A DNA stretch of 37,919 nt, taken from a virus. Shown piece by piece: positions 1-8,208 of this stretch. The stretch spans positions 1-37,919 of IMG/VR virus record IMGVR_UViG_3300035660_000288; one strand, written 5' to 3'. Below the pieces are notes generated by a model. It searched no databases and was not told where the DNA came from. It was given only the letters and a program-made list of their open reading frames with translations. The stretch's first letter is position 1. Each line of letters starts with the position of its first letter. Both the position numbers and the translations under genes were made by a program.

Positions 1-2
1 AC

Positions 3-2276
3 ATCCTGTACCTGGCTCGAAACAACGACACGGATAAGGATGTTTGTGTAGCCAGAGCATTGGCACCCACCAATTTTGCTCAGCAGCTGATTGTTGGAAT
101 GGGCTATCACTCGGCGTCGCCGAACGGTTTCATGACCGAGAAGCAGACAACGGTCACGGATACCGCCTCGGACTCGTTCAACCGTGCAGATGGCGAGCTG
201 GCCGGATCCATGACCGATGGTGCTGGTCATCCTGGACACACCGGAGGGGCAGGCAAGACCTGGACGGCCAGGGTCGGCGACGTGCACATCGTCAGCAACA
301 AAGCCAAGCCGAACTCACTGACAGGTGGGGTAGCAACGATCACCTATGACTGCGGGGCAGGGATACTGGACGTCATTCAAGCAGCCAGGCTGTATTTATC
401 AGGCGGCGCGGCTGGCATTATCGTCAGATTCAAAGATAACGACAACTTTGTCTACGCGTATCACACCAGCACTAATGTCCGTTTGTATAAGAGGGTAGCG
501 ACTGTCGAGACGCTTTTGCTCGACGTTGCTGCGACCTACGTTGATGGCGCAGAAATCATCATCCTCGTGCAGGGTACGCGCTTCAAGATCCTCTACAACT
601 ACGCCTATATCGGCCAGGCGCTGATCAACGACGCCGACCTGCAAACAGGCACCAGCTGCGGGCTTATCTTTACCAGCACGGGCTCGAGCATTGACAACTG
701 CTGGACGACGATCGCCGACGTGACCGTCAATATCACGGGGACGAACCAGGCACAGATCGGGATAGGACCGGACTTCACGACCGGCCTGCTCTGCACCGAC
801 ACTGTTGCAGGTGAGGACTGGAGGCGCTATACCCGGATCATCATGGCAGTCAAGAGTACGAAAGCCATGGCTGCGGCTGAGCTGCAGCTCAAGATCGACG
901 ACACCGCACTGTGCGCCTCGCCTATTGCATCCATGGACTTCCCGCTCTTGCTGGCTGACTACACCTACAGCTGGGACCTATTATCGTCCATGACCTTTGA
1001 TCTGTCCGCTACGGCAGGCGGAGACACCGTTCGTTCGGTTGGTCTGTACCTGACCGTCAACCCGACTGCTTACTTCGACATCGACGTCCAATTCTTCTTC
1101 GTAGATACCGAGGGCAAGATCATTCCGATCGGAGATAAGTCGGACAAGATCAAGTCTTTGCTTATGTATGGCGACCCCGAGACGCCCTGGGTGCTCAAAG
1201 AGGGCGGGATATGGGAGATCACCAACGATACCGCGCACCAGGTCCGTGTCACCGGCATGGAAGCTATCAAGTCGAGCGATAATGGCAAGGCTGCCATAAT
1301 ACACGATGTGTACCTGTTCTTCGCCCTGGGGCAGTCCTACGAGCGCTACTTCAGGCAGACGGTAGATGACGTTGGCCCGAATAAGGACGCCGGCTTGCCT
1401 GTTCTCTACCAGGGCAACATCGTCCATGCGGTTGACTATCCGAGCGGCGTGATCTGCGCGGTAGATGGGGGAGATGGGGGTTACTCATCGGTCGTATTCT
1501 ACAACGAGAGCGGCTGGCACTGCATCTACCGGGCTCCGCGCATAGGACTGCGGATCAGGCGGCTGTACCTGCAAGCTATCCCCGGCAACCCACCGGTGCA
1601 GCGCTTATGGATCAGCCAGGGTGCGGATGTCCTGTGGGTCCCCATCTCGATCAATCCGGTCAACGACAGCAGCTACTGTTTTATATGGGAAGGTGTGGTC
1701 ACGACCAGCTACTTCTCCTCGGGGATGCTGGATGTCAACAAGTTCTACAAGAGCCTGAAGCTGAAGGCCAAGAACCTGAGCGCAGCCGGCTGCACGGTCC
1801 TTGCTCAATACCGGGCTGATGAAAGCACGACCTGGATATCACTCCCTACCGCGTTCGATACATCGCCGGGGCAGGAGAAGGATATGACTACCGACTACAG
1901 CCTGACCGGGAAACAGCTGCAGATGCGCCTGATCCTGCGCACGAGCGACACGACTAAAACGCCCACCTTATTGGCTTCGGTCCTGAACGCTTTCGTCATC
2001 GATCCGGTGAAGTTTACCTTCACCATGAATTTCAGGGCAGCCGACCGGGATGTGGACCTGAACGGAGACTTCGATCCAGTAGGCGCAAAGGCGAAGGTCG
2101 ACCAGCTGAATGCCTGGATCGCGGACGGTAAGCCGCTGACCATGAACAGCTGCTCCGACCTTTACGATAGCAAGATACTTTTCCCGCTGCGCCAGCCGGT
2201 CAAGCCACTGGAGATCATCAAAGAGGAAGGTGGCCGCGAGGTTCATATCTGCCAGATAATGCTGCTCGAGACATGA
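3..2276 (+). CDS. Tail protein with LamG-like domain (5' partial)
   Basis: The frame is open to the left edge of the window, so the true start lies upstream; the first in-window start-like codon is TTG at 60. About 740 residues are visible. Residues 36-210, counted from that TTG, form a LamG/concanavalin-like region beginning ASDSFNRADG and containing TDGAGH and NKAK. The same module recurs in the protein at 20465-21706. The remainder is beta-rich and looks like a phage distal-tail or baseplate-associated protein, with no enzyme motif seen. The stop overlaps the next start (ATGA at 2273), which ties it to the following tail genes. The tail or adsorption role is inferred from the lectin-like fold and from its place before a fibre and an endolysin. 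The exact tail component is unknown. Confidence 0.7.
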   Translation: MLYLARNNDTDKDVCVARALAPTNFAQQLIVGMGYHSASPNGFMTEKQTTVTDTASDSFNRADGELAGSMTDGAGHPGHTGGAGKTWTARVGDVHIVSNKAKPNSLTGGVATITYDCGAGILDVIQAARLYLSGGAAGIIVRFKDNDNFVYAYHTSTNVRLYKRVATVETLLLDVAATYVDGAEIIILVQGTRFKILYNYAYIGQALINDADLQTGTSCGLIFTSTGSSIDNCWTTIADVTVNITGTNQAQIGIGPDFTTGLLCTDTVAGEDWRRYTRIIMAVKSTKAMAAAELQLKIDDTALCASPIASMDFPLLLADYTYSWDLLSSMTFDLSATAGGDTVRSVGLYLTVNPTAYFDIDVQFFFVDTEGKIIPIGDKSDKIKSLLMYGDPETPWVLKEGGIWEITNDTAHQVRVTGMEAIKSSDNGKAAIIHDVYLFFALGQSYERYFRQTVDDVGPNKDAGLPVLYQGNIVHAVDYPSGVICAVDGGDGGYSSVVFYNESGWHCIYRAPRIGLRIRRLYLQAIPGNPPVQRLWISQGADVLWVPISINPVNDSSYCFIWEGVVTTSYFSSGMLDVNKFYKSLKLKAKNLSAAGCTVLAQYRADESTTWISLPTAFDTSPGQEKDMTTDYSLTGKQLQMRLILRTSDTTKTPTLLASVLNAFVIDPVKFTFTMNFRAADRDVDLNGDFDPVGAKAKVDQLNAWIADGKPLTMNSCSDLYDSKILFPLRQPVKPLEIIKEEGGREVHICQIMLLET

Positions 2277-2707
2277 ACGCCTACAAGCTCGTCATCCCCA
2301 GGTTAAGAGCACGCGCAAAAATACCGACACCTCAACTAAAAGCAATCCCCACTGTAGTTACTCCCACAAAGTCTATCCTGATCCAGGGCAAGGTGCCTGG
2401 CTCTATCCAGGAGGTATGGGTTGCATGGGCATTTGTCACGTTGCGCGAGCCATTCCAGTATCAGGTCGTGCTATATGGCGGCAAACAGGTACGGGGTGGC
2501 CAGGTCCTGGACTTTCTGCTAACCCGTTTCAATACTCCGGTCCAGGTGTTCGGTGATCGCTGGCACTCTCTGCGCACAGCCGAGGATGCTTATAACCTGT
2601 CAGTCCTGGAAGCACTTTACGGTGTTCCGCCTGTGATATTGTGGGGACATGAGCTGACCAGCCCAGAGGCAACACTTTCGACTGTAAGAAGGAAGCTACA
2701 TCTATGA
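2273..2707 (+). CDS. Hypothetical tail-module protein
   Basis: A 144-aa protein that starts in an ATGA overlap with the preceding tail gene and ends in another ATGA overlap with the next (2704). I do not recognise a family. It has no signal peptide or clear membrane segment. Its N-terminus is basic and proline-containing, followed by a mixed alpha/beta region with a WVAWAFVTLREP stretch. The tight translational coupling on both sides suggests it is made in step with the tail fibre, perhaps as a small adaptor or assembly protein. That role is inference from position only. Confidence 0.6.
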   Translation: MNAYKLVIPRLRARAKIPTPQLKAIPTVVTPTKSILIQGKVPGSIQEVWVAWAFVTLREPFQYQVVLYGGKQVRGGQVLDFLLTRFNTPVQVFGDRWHSLRTAEDAYNLSVLEALYGVPPVILWGHELTSPEATLSTVRRKLHL

Positions 2708-4566
2708 ACCTGCGCAGAATCATCGACCTCCTCGAGCGCCACCTGCCCTTGACAGCAGGCGATAAGCGCGTCCTGGATACCGAGCTTCTTCAGCTCGAAG
2801 GCACGGTCAAGGACGTGGGCTCGACCATAGGCCCGGGCGGGCGCGTGACACAGATGGTTTCGGGCAACGTCTCGATCCGTCAGGAGTATGGGCTGTGGAT
2901 CATCAACCCTGATGGCGGCGCTACTACGGTGGCGCTCGAACCCGATGGGGATGTAAGGATCGGCTCGGATGTCAACGACGTGACGCGCACGGGCTTCAAC
3001 GTGTTCTCACACGACCAGCGTTACAACGGGGAAAACCTGGGTGAGGGCGATATCCTGTTTGGTGACAACTCGACGAGCAAGGCTAATATGATCTGGGACC
3101 GTAGCGTAGGCCAACTGCGTTTTAGATCAGGCCAGGCCAACAAGATCACTATAGGCACGGACGGCAACTTTATAATTGCCAACCAGCTTAGATCGTCCAA
3201 CTACGCGGCAGGGGCAGCCGGATTTCTTATCGATGGTCCCACCGGTGACGCCGAGTTTAACAATATCACCGCGCGCGGGTCGATCATCACCTCGGTGTTC
3301 GTCAAGAACCTGATCGAAGCCAAAGCCGGCTCTTTGATGGTCGCTTACTCGGCAGGGATGCTGCACACCGATATGACCGTGCCGATCTCGGGCACATGGG
3401 TGATGGTGATAGCCGACCCGCCGGGCGGGGGCTTCCTGTTCCAGAATGGCGACGTTTGCAAGGTCAAAGAAGTCTTTGTAACTTCGGTCATAGAATTGTT
3501 CTTCACGGTTTCCGGTCGGGTAGATAACGCCAACGGTACACAATCTTATACCTGCACCTATGGCAGCGGGGATAGGAGTGTACAGCGTGTCTACAAGGCC
3601 GGTCTGCCGGTAGTAGACATGGGGCAGAGCGGGCAGGGGTATCTCTACATGACCGCGGACGACGCAGCCGCGCCTTTCTACTCGGTCAGGTCGTGGGTGA
3701 CAAACCCCTGGACGGCAGGAAATATTACTGAGCGGGCTCGCCTGGGGAACATGAACGGAGCGTTCGGGACAGGAGCGAACAACCGCTACGGCTTTGGAGT
3801 GGGGGACTATACGGGCGGGAACTACATGAGTTATAACGCGGAGACAGTTGGTGGATTTATTTTGAAGGCGGGCGGCGGGAGTGTTGCCATAGATACATCC
3901 GGGATACAAATAGAAAATGGTCTCACTTCTAGACTCATGTTTACCAGTTCTATCGGGGAAAAGGGTGCAGGCAAAGGCGTCAATTTTATTGCTTATGTAA
4001 AAGATTTTATCATTCACAATTATGAGGTTGGAGGTTACCTTAGAAGCGCAATTAATATGACCGACGGCTCGACCTCCTATACCAGGCTCTGGGAAATAAG
4101 TCCCAATGCCATGCGGTTTGACATATCAGTTGCAACTGCTGGGTCAAGTTTCTGTGTTGGCGGGGTGGTATTGGACAGTGGGGGTGATATCCGGGCAGAG
4201 GGCGGTATCATCGCCGGCAGCATAGGCATTGACCCGGCTGTGGGTACTATTAACACCGACCATGTTGATACACTGACCGAAAACCTCGCAGATGCTTATG
4301 CAGGCGCATTTGGTTCGCAGCCAGGCTACACCGGCGCATACACAATTACACGCCACAATTTTATTAACCTGGTGAACCCCAGCCTGGCGGGAAGCGCAGT
4401 CCTTACCGATGCCTGTGTTTTCAGGTTCAATGCAGCAGCCGGAACCCACAAGGCAGTGGACTCCGGCACAACCAAAACCACCCCAGGCACGGTCGACGCC
4501 TGGATGAAGATTAATATCAACGGGACTATTTACTACATTCCGGCCTATACAAGCAAGGCCAGTTAG
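2704..4566 (+). CDS. Tail fibre / receptor-binding-like protein
   Basis: 620 aa. The N-terminal 30 residues are helical and charged. Around residues 175-200 lies a segment reading GFLIDGPTGDAEFNNITARG, which resembles the 'GF.ID..TGDAEF.N...RG' motif common in phage tail/fibre proteins. The rest is Gly/Thr/Asn-rich and beta-structured, as expected of a trimeric fibre, with no clear chaperone or enzyme domain. It is the last large tail gene before the lysis gene. Codon composition shifts: about 3830-4110 is more AT-rich than the flanks, which would fit domain exchange in a receptor-binding gene. The general call of tail fibre is fairly secure; receptor binding is inferred. Confidence 0.7.
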   Translation: MNLRRIIDLLERHLPLTAGDKRVLDTELLQLEGTVKDVGSTIGPGGRVTQMVSGNVSIRQEYGLWIINPDGGATTVALEPDGDVRIGSDVNDVTRTGFNVFSHDQRYNGENLGEGDILFGDNSTSKANMIWDRSVGQLRFRSGQANKITIGTDGNFIIANQLRSSNYAAGAAGFLIDGPTGDAEFNNITARGSIITSVFVKNLIEAKAGSLMVAYSAGMLHTDMTVPISGTWVMVIADPPGGGFLFQNGDVCKVKEVFVTSVIELFFTVSGRVDNANGTQSYTCTYGSGDRSVQRVYKAGLPVVDMGQSGQGYLYMTADDAAAPFYSVRSWVTNPWTAGNITERARLGNMNGAFGTGANNRYGFGVGDYTGGNYMSYNAETVGGFILKAGGGSVAIDTSGIQIENGLTSRLMFTSSIGEKGAGKGVNFIAYVKDFIIHNYEVGGYLRSAINMTDGSTSYTRLWEISPNAMRFDISVATAGSSFCVGGVVLDSGGDIRAEGGIIAGSIGIDPAVGTINTDHVDTLTENLADAYAGAFGSQPGYTGAYTITRHNFINLVNPSLAGSAVLTDACVFRFNAAAGTHKAVDSGTTKTTPGTVDAWMKININGTIYYIPAYTSKAS

Positions 4567-4575
4567 GAGGTTAAA

Positions 4576-4935
4576 GTGGCTAAAAATTTTCATGGTAAAA
4601 ACACAGATCAACTCGCAGTCTTACTACAAGCCAAAGACCACAAAGAACAAACCAAGCGCGTCCAGGAGTTGATACAACTCGTGCAGTCGCCGGTGATCGA
4701 TATAGTAATCCGGGCAGACCCGCGCTTTCAATCGGTGGATGTGGTCGTGATCGGCGGTAACATCAACTTCGAGAGCGCCTACATGCTCCTGGACCGGGCG
4801 CGTGAGTGGCTGAGACAGCGTGAGCTCAAGGAAGTCACTAAACCTGGCCAGGTGCAAGCGCCTATAGCTGAGCAAACGTTAGTTGTGAAGCCAACACCTG
4901 AACCCGAACCTGTGCCCGTGGAGGCAGAACCATGA
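4576..4935 (+). CDS. Hypothetical protein with acidic Pro-rich tail
   Basis: 119 aa with a GTG start at 4576, preceded by AGGAGG at 4565-4570. The N-terminal half is charged and helical, the middle has a short beta/alpha stretch (VDVVVIGGNINF), and the last 30 residues are rich in Pro and Glu. No family is recognised. The stop overlaps the endolysin start (4932), so the two are translationally coupled, suggesting a late accessory role near lysis or virion completion. There is no membrane segment, so it is not an obvious holin. Confidence 0.55.
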   Translation: MAKNFHGKNTDQLAVLLQAKDHKEQTKRVQELIQLVQSPVIDIVIRADPRFQSVDVVVIGGNINFESAYMLLDRAREWLRQRELKEVTKPGQVQAPIAEQTLVVKPTPEPEPVPVEAEP

Positions 4936-5513
4936 AACTGACATTGGATATCAGCGGTAATGACGGTGTGTGGGTAGCGCAAAAAGCTGCTGAAATGGGC
5001 ATAAAAAAGGCCACTATCCGCGCCACATGGGGAACCCTAGGAATAGATAGCCGGTACACTTATAACATCCAGCAAGCGTTATCCAATAACATTGAGCCAG
5101 TCCACTACCACTGGTACACGCCTCGGCGTGATCCAGTGGTCCAGGCTCAGCACTTTGCCAAGTATGTGATAGAGCCAGGCGACTTGATGGTGGATCTGGA
5201 AGATTACTTAGGGGTGACTGGTTATATGGGGATGGGTTTAGAGTTGAGATATTTTACGGATAACCTGAGCCTCTACACCCACCGAACCATCCTATTCTAT
5301 GCCAGCCCCAATTACATCAAATCCTATCTGACAGGCGCTCGCTGGCTGAATGATTACGGCCTGGTCGTCGCCAACTGGGACGTGGCGCATCCCTATGTGC
5401 CACTGCCCTGGTATCCAGATTGCCAGGTGGCCTGGCAGTTTACCGCGAAAGCCTTCGCGCCTGATTTCGGACTGGCGCAGTGTTTGCAGTGTAGCCTGTA
5501 CTGGTGGTACTAA
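4932..5513 (+). CDS. GH25-type endolysin (muramidase)
   Basis: 193 aa and essentially a single catalytic domain. The N-terminus reads TLDISGNDG, matching the glycoside hydrolase 25 start with Asp6. The central GDLMVDLED supplies the family's D-x-E pair (Asp88, Glu90). Further family-like strands are VHYHWYTPRRD, ILFYASPNYI and VVANWDV, then a C-terminal CQVAWQF strand. GH25 enzymes cleave the beta-1,4 bond between N-acetylmuramate and N-acetylglucosamine. No signal peptide and no separate cell-wall-binding domain are visible, so release would need a holin; the candidates are at 17073-17790. It is the last gene of the + strand block before the convergent integrase. The fold assignment is good; activity is inferred from the acidic residues. 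Confidence 0.82.
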   Translation: MKLTLDISGNDGVWVAQKAAEMGIKKATIRATWGTLGIDSRYTYNIQQALSNNIEPVHYHWYTPRRDPVVQAQHFAKYVIEPGDLMVDLEDYLGVTGYMGMGLELRYFTDNLSLYTHRTILFYASPNYIKSYLTGARWLNDYGLVVANWDVAHPYVPLPWYPDCQVAWQFTAKAFAPDFGLAQCLQCSLYWWY

Positions 5514-5550
5514 TCATAGTATCTTTATAATCCTTTCCTCCAGGTGAGGT

Positions 5551-7065
5551 TTACAAAGCTGCTATAAACTTCTTGCCATTTCCCTGCGTCGGCAGGTGAT
5601 ATTCTATCTCCCCTTCGATTTTCTTATTCACCCTCTGCGCTCTTATCTCACTGATAAAGCCGCGCAGGACGATTGCTTTGCCCCTGTCGTCCTCCCTATC
5701 CAGCGCAATCCTGGCATTTTCCACTACCGTAATCATATCGATTTTGATATCTTGACGCGAACTGTCAACTTCCAATCCGGCGATCTGCTCTCTCAATTCT
5801 CCCTGATGTCCTTCGAGATCTCCCAACTCGGCAAGCAGAGCAGCCGAATGGCCGTGCTCCTTGATGGCTGAAATGATGCGGCCAATGGATACTTCCAGGT
5901 CGGCCAGGTCATGGCGGGCACGTTCGAGCGCGGTATCCTTTTCATCTCCCCGTGAGGCGATCTGAGAGCAGACTTCTTCATATATGTCGTTCAACACGAC
6001 CGGTTCCAGGATGCGCTGCTGCATGGCTGTAAGCACACGGGCCTCCAGCTCACCTTTCGGGATATATGGCGCACCGCAGTTATAACGTCCCCCTTCGTGG
6101 TTCTTGCAGCGGTAATAGTCGTATGACTTGTACTTCTGGCGGGATATCCACCCGTACATGAAATTGCCGCACAGGGAGCAGCGCAGCAGGCCTGTGAGGA
6201 TGAAGCGGCTGCGCAGCACGCGCGGATGGCTGCAGCCGTATCTTTCCATGTGCTGGCGGTTGACCTCCTGGGCAGCCTGCCACGTGGCTTGGTCCACAAT
6301 AGGCTCGCAGAAATCGGGGATCTCCATGCCGCCGTAATCGAATACGCCGGTGTAGATGCGCCTGCATAGCGTCCGGTTATATATCGTGATCCAATTGTGC
6401 AGGTGGGTGGCTTCGTGGATCTCGCGGTAGGTTGCCCCGTTAGCGCGCATCTCGAAGGCCAATTTGACCAGGGGCGCAACCTGGGGATCCGGGACCAGGC
6501 GGTTGACCAGGTGTGGGCTTCCGTCCCTGCGCCTGCCGATCTCAGCAGGAGAATAGAGATAGCCGAGCGGCGGCTTCCCTCCTGGCTTGGCGTGATATAC
6601 AGCGGCGATGAAACGCTGGCCGCGCTTGATGTTCTTGGATAAGTCTTCTGAATATTTGGCCGTCTTCCAGGCGGTAATAGACTCGAACAGTCGCCCATCG
6701 AGTGTGTCTGGGATGTGGTCGGTGATCGAGTAGACGGCGTATCCCTTACGGCGCAGGTAGGTGATGTAATATTGAAAATCGTCAAATTGTCTGGCTATAC
6801 GGCTGTATTCCCAGATGACCACCCCGGCTTCAGGTGCATTGCTTTCCAAGTAAGCGACCATCTCCAGGAATCCGTCACGTCCGGCCAGGGATGTGCCCGA
6901 CCTGGCCGCGTCCATGAAAAGGCGGGACAGGATGTAGCCGTTATCGCGGCACCACCTGCCGATGCTTTCCTGCTGCTGGGGGATGGATAGGTTCTGGTCG
7001 CGGCCACCACTGTCGCGCAAATAGGCGACCAGGCGAGAGCCGGCAGAGAAGGGTAGGTCTGACAT
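5551..7065 (-). CDS. Large serine recombinase (phage integrase)
   Basis: 504 aa. The resolvase-type N-terminal domain has the catalytic serine at Ser19 in YLRDSGGRDQNLS and a downstream WEYSRIAR motif near residues 85-92. A recombinase domain follows at about 150-290. A zinc ribbon uses Cys296, Cys299, Cys320 and Cys330, and a coiled-coil region lies at about 375-435, as in large serine integrases. It would catalyse site-specific integration between attP and attB. Its ATG overlaps the stop of the small upstream gene (TAATG), making it the last gene of the minus-strand operon that starts with the repressor. It converges on the endolysin with only 37 nt between stops. I could not locate attP. 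Length and domain order are complete, with no sign of decay. Confidence 0.93.
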   Translation of the reverse strand: MSDLPFSAGSRLVAYLRDSGGRDQNLSIPQQQESIGRWCRDNGYILSRLFMDAARSGTSLAGRDGFLEMVAYLESNAPEAGVVIWEYSRIARQFDDFQYYITYLRRKGYAVYSITDHIPDTLDGRLFESITAWKTAKYSEDLSKNIKRGQRFIAAVYHAKPGGKPPLGYLYSPAEIGRRRDGSPHLVNRLVPDPQVAPLVKLAFEMRANGATYREIHEATHLHNWITIYNRTLCRRIYTGVFDYGGMEIPDFCEPIVDQATWQAAQEVNRQHMERYGCSHPRVLRSRFILTGLLRCSLCGNFMYGWISRQKYKSYDYYRCKNHEGGRYNCGAPYIPKGELEARVLTAMQQRILEPVVLNDIYEEVCSQIASRGDEKDTALERARHDLADLEVSIGRIISAIKEHGHSAALLAELGDLEGHQGELREQIAGLEVDSSRQDIKIDMITVVENARIALDREDDRGKAIVLRGFISEIRAQRVNKKIEGEIEYHLPTQGNGKKFIAAL

Positions 7066-7217
7066 TATTTTATATTATTGATGATAGCCAGGCCGAAGGC
7101 GATCAAGACCCAGCCAACGATGATCCAATTCCATGCCTTCTTAGACGGCTTAAACAAGACCCGAATGAGTATCATTACTACAGTCATAATCAGGGTGGCG
7201 CCGACAAGTTGATTCAT
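7065..7217 (-). CDS. Small two-helix membrane protein (50 aa)
   Basis: A 50-aa frame starting with ATG at 7217-7215 and stopping with TAA at 7067-7065, whose last base is the A of the integrase ATG. Two hydrophobic stretches (LVGATLIMTVVMILIRVLF and IIVGWVLIAFGLAII) flank a short basic turn (KPSKKAW), predicting a hairpin of two membrane helices. The start lies 3 nt after the stop of the preceding gene, and no separate strong Shine-Dalgarno is visible, so it is probably translated by coupling. Possible roles include modulation of the membrane during lysogeny or superinfection exclusion; there is no sequence evidence for either. Confidence 0.6.
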   Translation of the reverse strand: MNQLVGATLIMTVVMILIRVLFKPSKKAWNWIIVGWVLIAFGLAIINNIK

Positions 7218-7219
7218 TT

Positions 7220-7459
7220 TTATCGAAACTTTCTTCTTGTGAAAGTGTCGTCGGGAACAACTGTGATTTCTTTCTCTAAACGGGATAAATCATTTTTGAC
7301 GATCGTGACTTTTTCGCTCCAAAGCCGGTTAATTTTCGGGACCTTGATGGTATAGCTTCCGTCCTTGTTTAAGACGCCTAAAAAACTGCTTTCTAAAATC
7401 CAGCAATGACCTTCCTTGTCCTTGAAAACGCCTTGAAGTATAAATTTCTTTTTCATCAT
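7220..7459 (-). CDS. Hypothetical 79-aa protein in lysogeny operon
   Basis: Starts at tandem ATG codons (7459 and 7456), 2 nt after the lipoprotein stop. It is lysine-rich and beta-predicted (KFILQGVFKDKEG, GSYTIKVPKINRLW), with no membrane segment and no recognised domain. It lies between the sunset-domain lipoprotein and the two-helix membrane protein, with almost no intergenic space, so all are probably on one repressor-led transcript. Its function is unknown; it is expected to be expressed in the lysogen. Confidence 0.55.
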   Translation of the reverse strand: MMKKKFILQGVFKDKEGHCWILESSFLGVLNKDGSYTIKVPKINRLWSEKVTIVKNDLSRLEKEITVVPDDTFTRRKFR

Positions 7460-7461
7460 TA

Positions 7462-7722
7462 TTATTTATAGGACTTGCGCCAACCGTTAGCCTTTGCCTC
7501 TGCTTCCGTGCAGAACCAGCGTTCTCCGTAGTCAGTATTGATCACAGTCGAATTGTAAAATGCCCCACTGGGCACGTGGTAAATTTTTTCCTGTGTATCG
7601 ACGCTGATATTGCCCTTGATATCACATCTGTCTTTGTGGTAGGTGCAACCTTTTGGGCATCCTGTGCCAGTACATCCCACCAAAAACGACAGAATTACGA
7701 TGCAAAATAGAAGTCTTTTCAT
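7462..7722 (-). CDS. Sunset-domain lipoprotein
   Basis: 86 aa. A short signal peptide ends in the lipobox LVGC (Cys17), so the mature protein should be a lipoprotein. Residues 33-84 match the small 'sunset' domain found at the end of secreted nucleases and alone: CDIKGNIS, then EKIYHVPSGAFY, then GERWFCTEAEA and GW. Additional cysteines (Cys22, Cys26) follow the lipid anchor. The start overlaps the repressor stop (ATGA, 7719-7722), so it is co-expressed with the repressor in lysogens. A lipoprotein expressed with the repressor fits lysogenic conversion or superinfection exclusion, but that is inference. Sunset domains have no well-established biochemical role that I know of. Confidence 0.75.
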   Translation of the reverse strand: MKRLLFCIVILSFLVGCTGTGCPKGCTYHKDRCDIKGNISVDTQEKIYHVPSGAFYNSTVINTDYGERWFCTEAEAKANGWRKSYK

Positions 7723-8054
7723 TGTTTTTCTAATTTCAGTCTGGCTATTTTCACCAATTCATCACGCTCGGATTGGGGAAGTTGTGATGAGAGATGTATT
7801 AATTCCTCAATTCCTTCAACCCTGTGATTCTCCGGTAGTAATCCCGCCATTTCAAGAAGTCCAACTGGTGGGTAATTGAAATATTTGGCTATCTTTTTAC
7901 AAGTTTCAAAACTTGGCATTTCCCCATAAGTAGATATTGCCGTGATTGTCGGATGCGAAACGCCAATCTTCACGGCCATTTGTCTTATGCCCAAATTTTC
8001 TTTTTTCCTATTCCCCTCGAACCAATCAATGAATTTTCTTGGTGCTTTTTCCAT
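7719..8054 (-). CDS. XRE-family repressor (CI-like)
   Basis: 111 aa with an N-terminal helix-turn-helix at about residues 20-70: LGIRQMAVKIGVSHPTITAIS, then the typical continuation PSFETCKKIAKYFNYPP. The C-terminal 35 residues form a helix rich in charged residues and Leu, probably for dimerisation. There is no peptidase domain, so it would not self-cleave as LexA/CI proteins do. It is the first gene of the minus-strand operon and is divergent from the early operon, with two palindromes in between (8088-8104, 8152-8164) that are its likely operators. No clear Shine-Dalgarno precedes its ATG at 8054, so translation may be weak or start close to the transcript end. The repressor role is inferred from gene order and domain. 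Confidence 0.82.
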   Translation of the reverse strand: MEKAPRKFIDWFEGNRKKENLGIRQMAVKIGVSHPTITAISTYGEMPSFETCKKIAKYFNYPPVGLLEMAGLLPENHRVEGIEELIHLSSQLPQSERDELVKIARLKLEKQ

Positions 8055-8087
8055 GTAGTTAATCTAACAGAATTGTAAGTAGGAGCT

Positions 8088-8104
8088 CTTTCCATTTTGG
8101 AAAG
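8088..8104. promoter_or_regulatory. Candidate repressor operator 1
   Basis: The 17-bp perfect palindrome CTTTCCATTTTGGAAAG has the core CCATTTTGG at 8092-8100. The same CCAWWWTGG core recurs in the palindrome at 8152-8164, 62 bp away centre to centre. It lies between the repressor start and the -35 of the rightward promoter. Binding by the XRE repressor is inferred. Confidence 0.55.
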
Positions 8105-8110
8105 TGGGTA

Positions 8111-8139
8111 TTGACAGATTAGCATAGATAGTCTATACT
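8111..8139 (+). promoter_or_regulatory. Early rightward sigma70 promoter
   Basis: A perfect -35 TTGACA (8111-8116), a 17-bp spacer and a -10 TATACT (8134-8139, 5 of 6 consensus). It points into the early operon beginning at 8209. The two CCAWWWTGG palindromes flank it, the second lying just past the expected transcription start, a usual position for repression. Confidence 0.85.
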
Positions 8140-8151
8140 GGTAAATAAATC

Positions 8152-8164
8152 TACCAAATTGGTA
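8152..8164. promoter_or_regulatory. Candidate repressor operator 2
   Basis: The 13-bp palindrome TACCAAATTGGTA has the core CCAAATTGG at 8154-8162, matching operator 1 as CCAWWWTGG. It lies just downstream of the predicted start of the early transcript. A nearby half-site TGGTA overlaps the -10 end at 8139-8143. Confidence 0.55.
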
Positions 8165-8208
8165 AGCAGATGTAGCCAGGTAGATCTATGAACTGGCAAG
8201 GATTAAAT

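Noticed and set aside
3127-4017. 296-codon minus-strand frame opposite the tail fibre gene
   Set aside because: Antisense shadow; the + strand frame is coupled to its neighbours and protein-like.
5514-5550. attP between endolysin and integrase
   Set aside because: Only 37 bp and no recognisable imperfect inverted repeat or core; attP cannot be placed from this sequence alone.
5991-6785. 264-codon minus-strand frame inside the integrase
   Set aside because: It is a shadow of the integrase with low-complexity Ser/Arg/Ala translation; the integrase frame has all catalytic and zinc residues.
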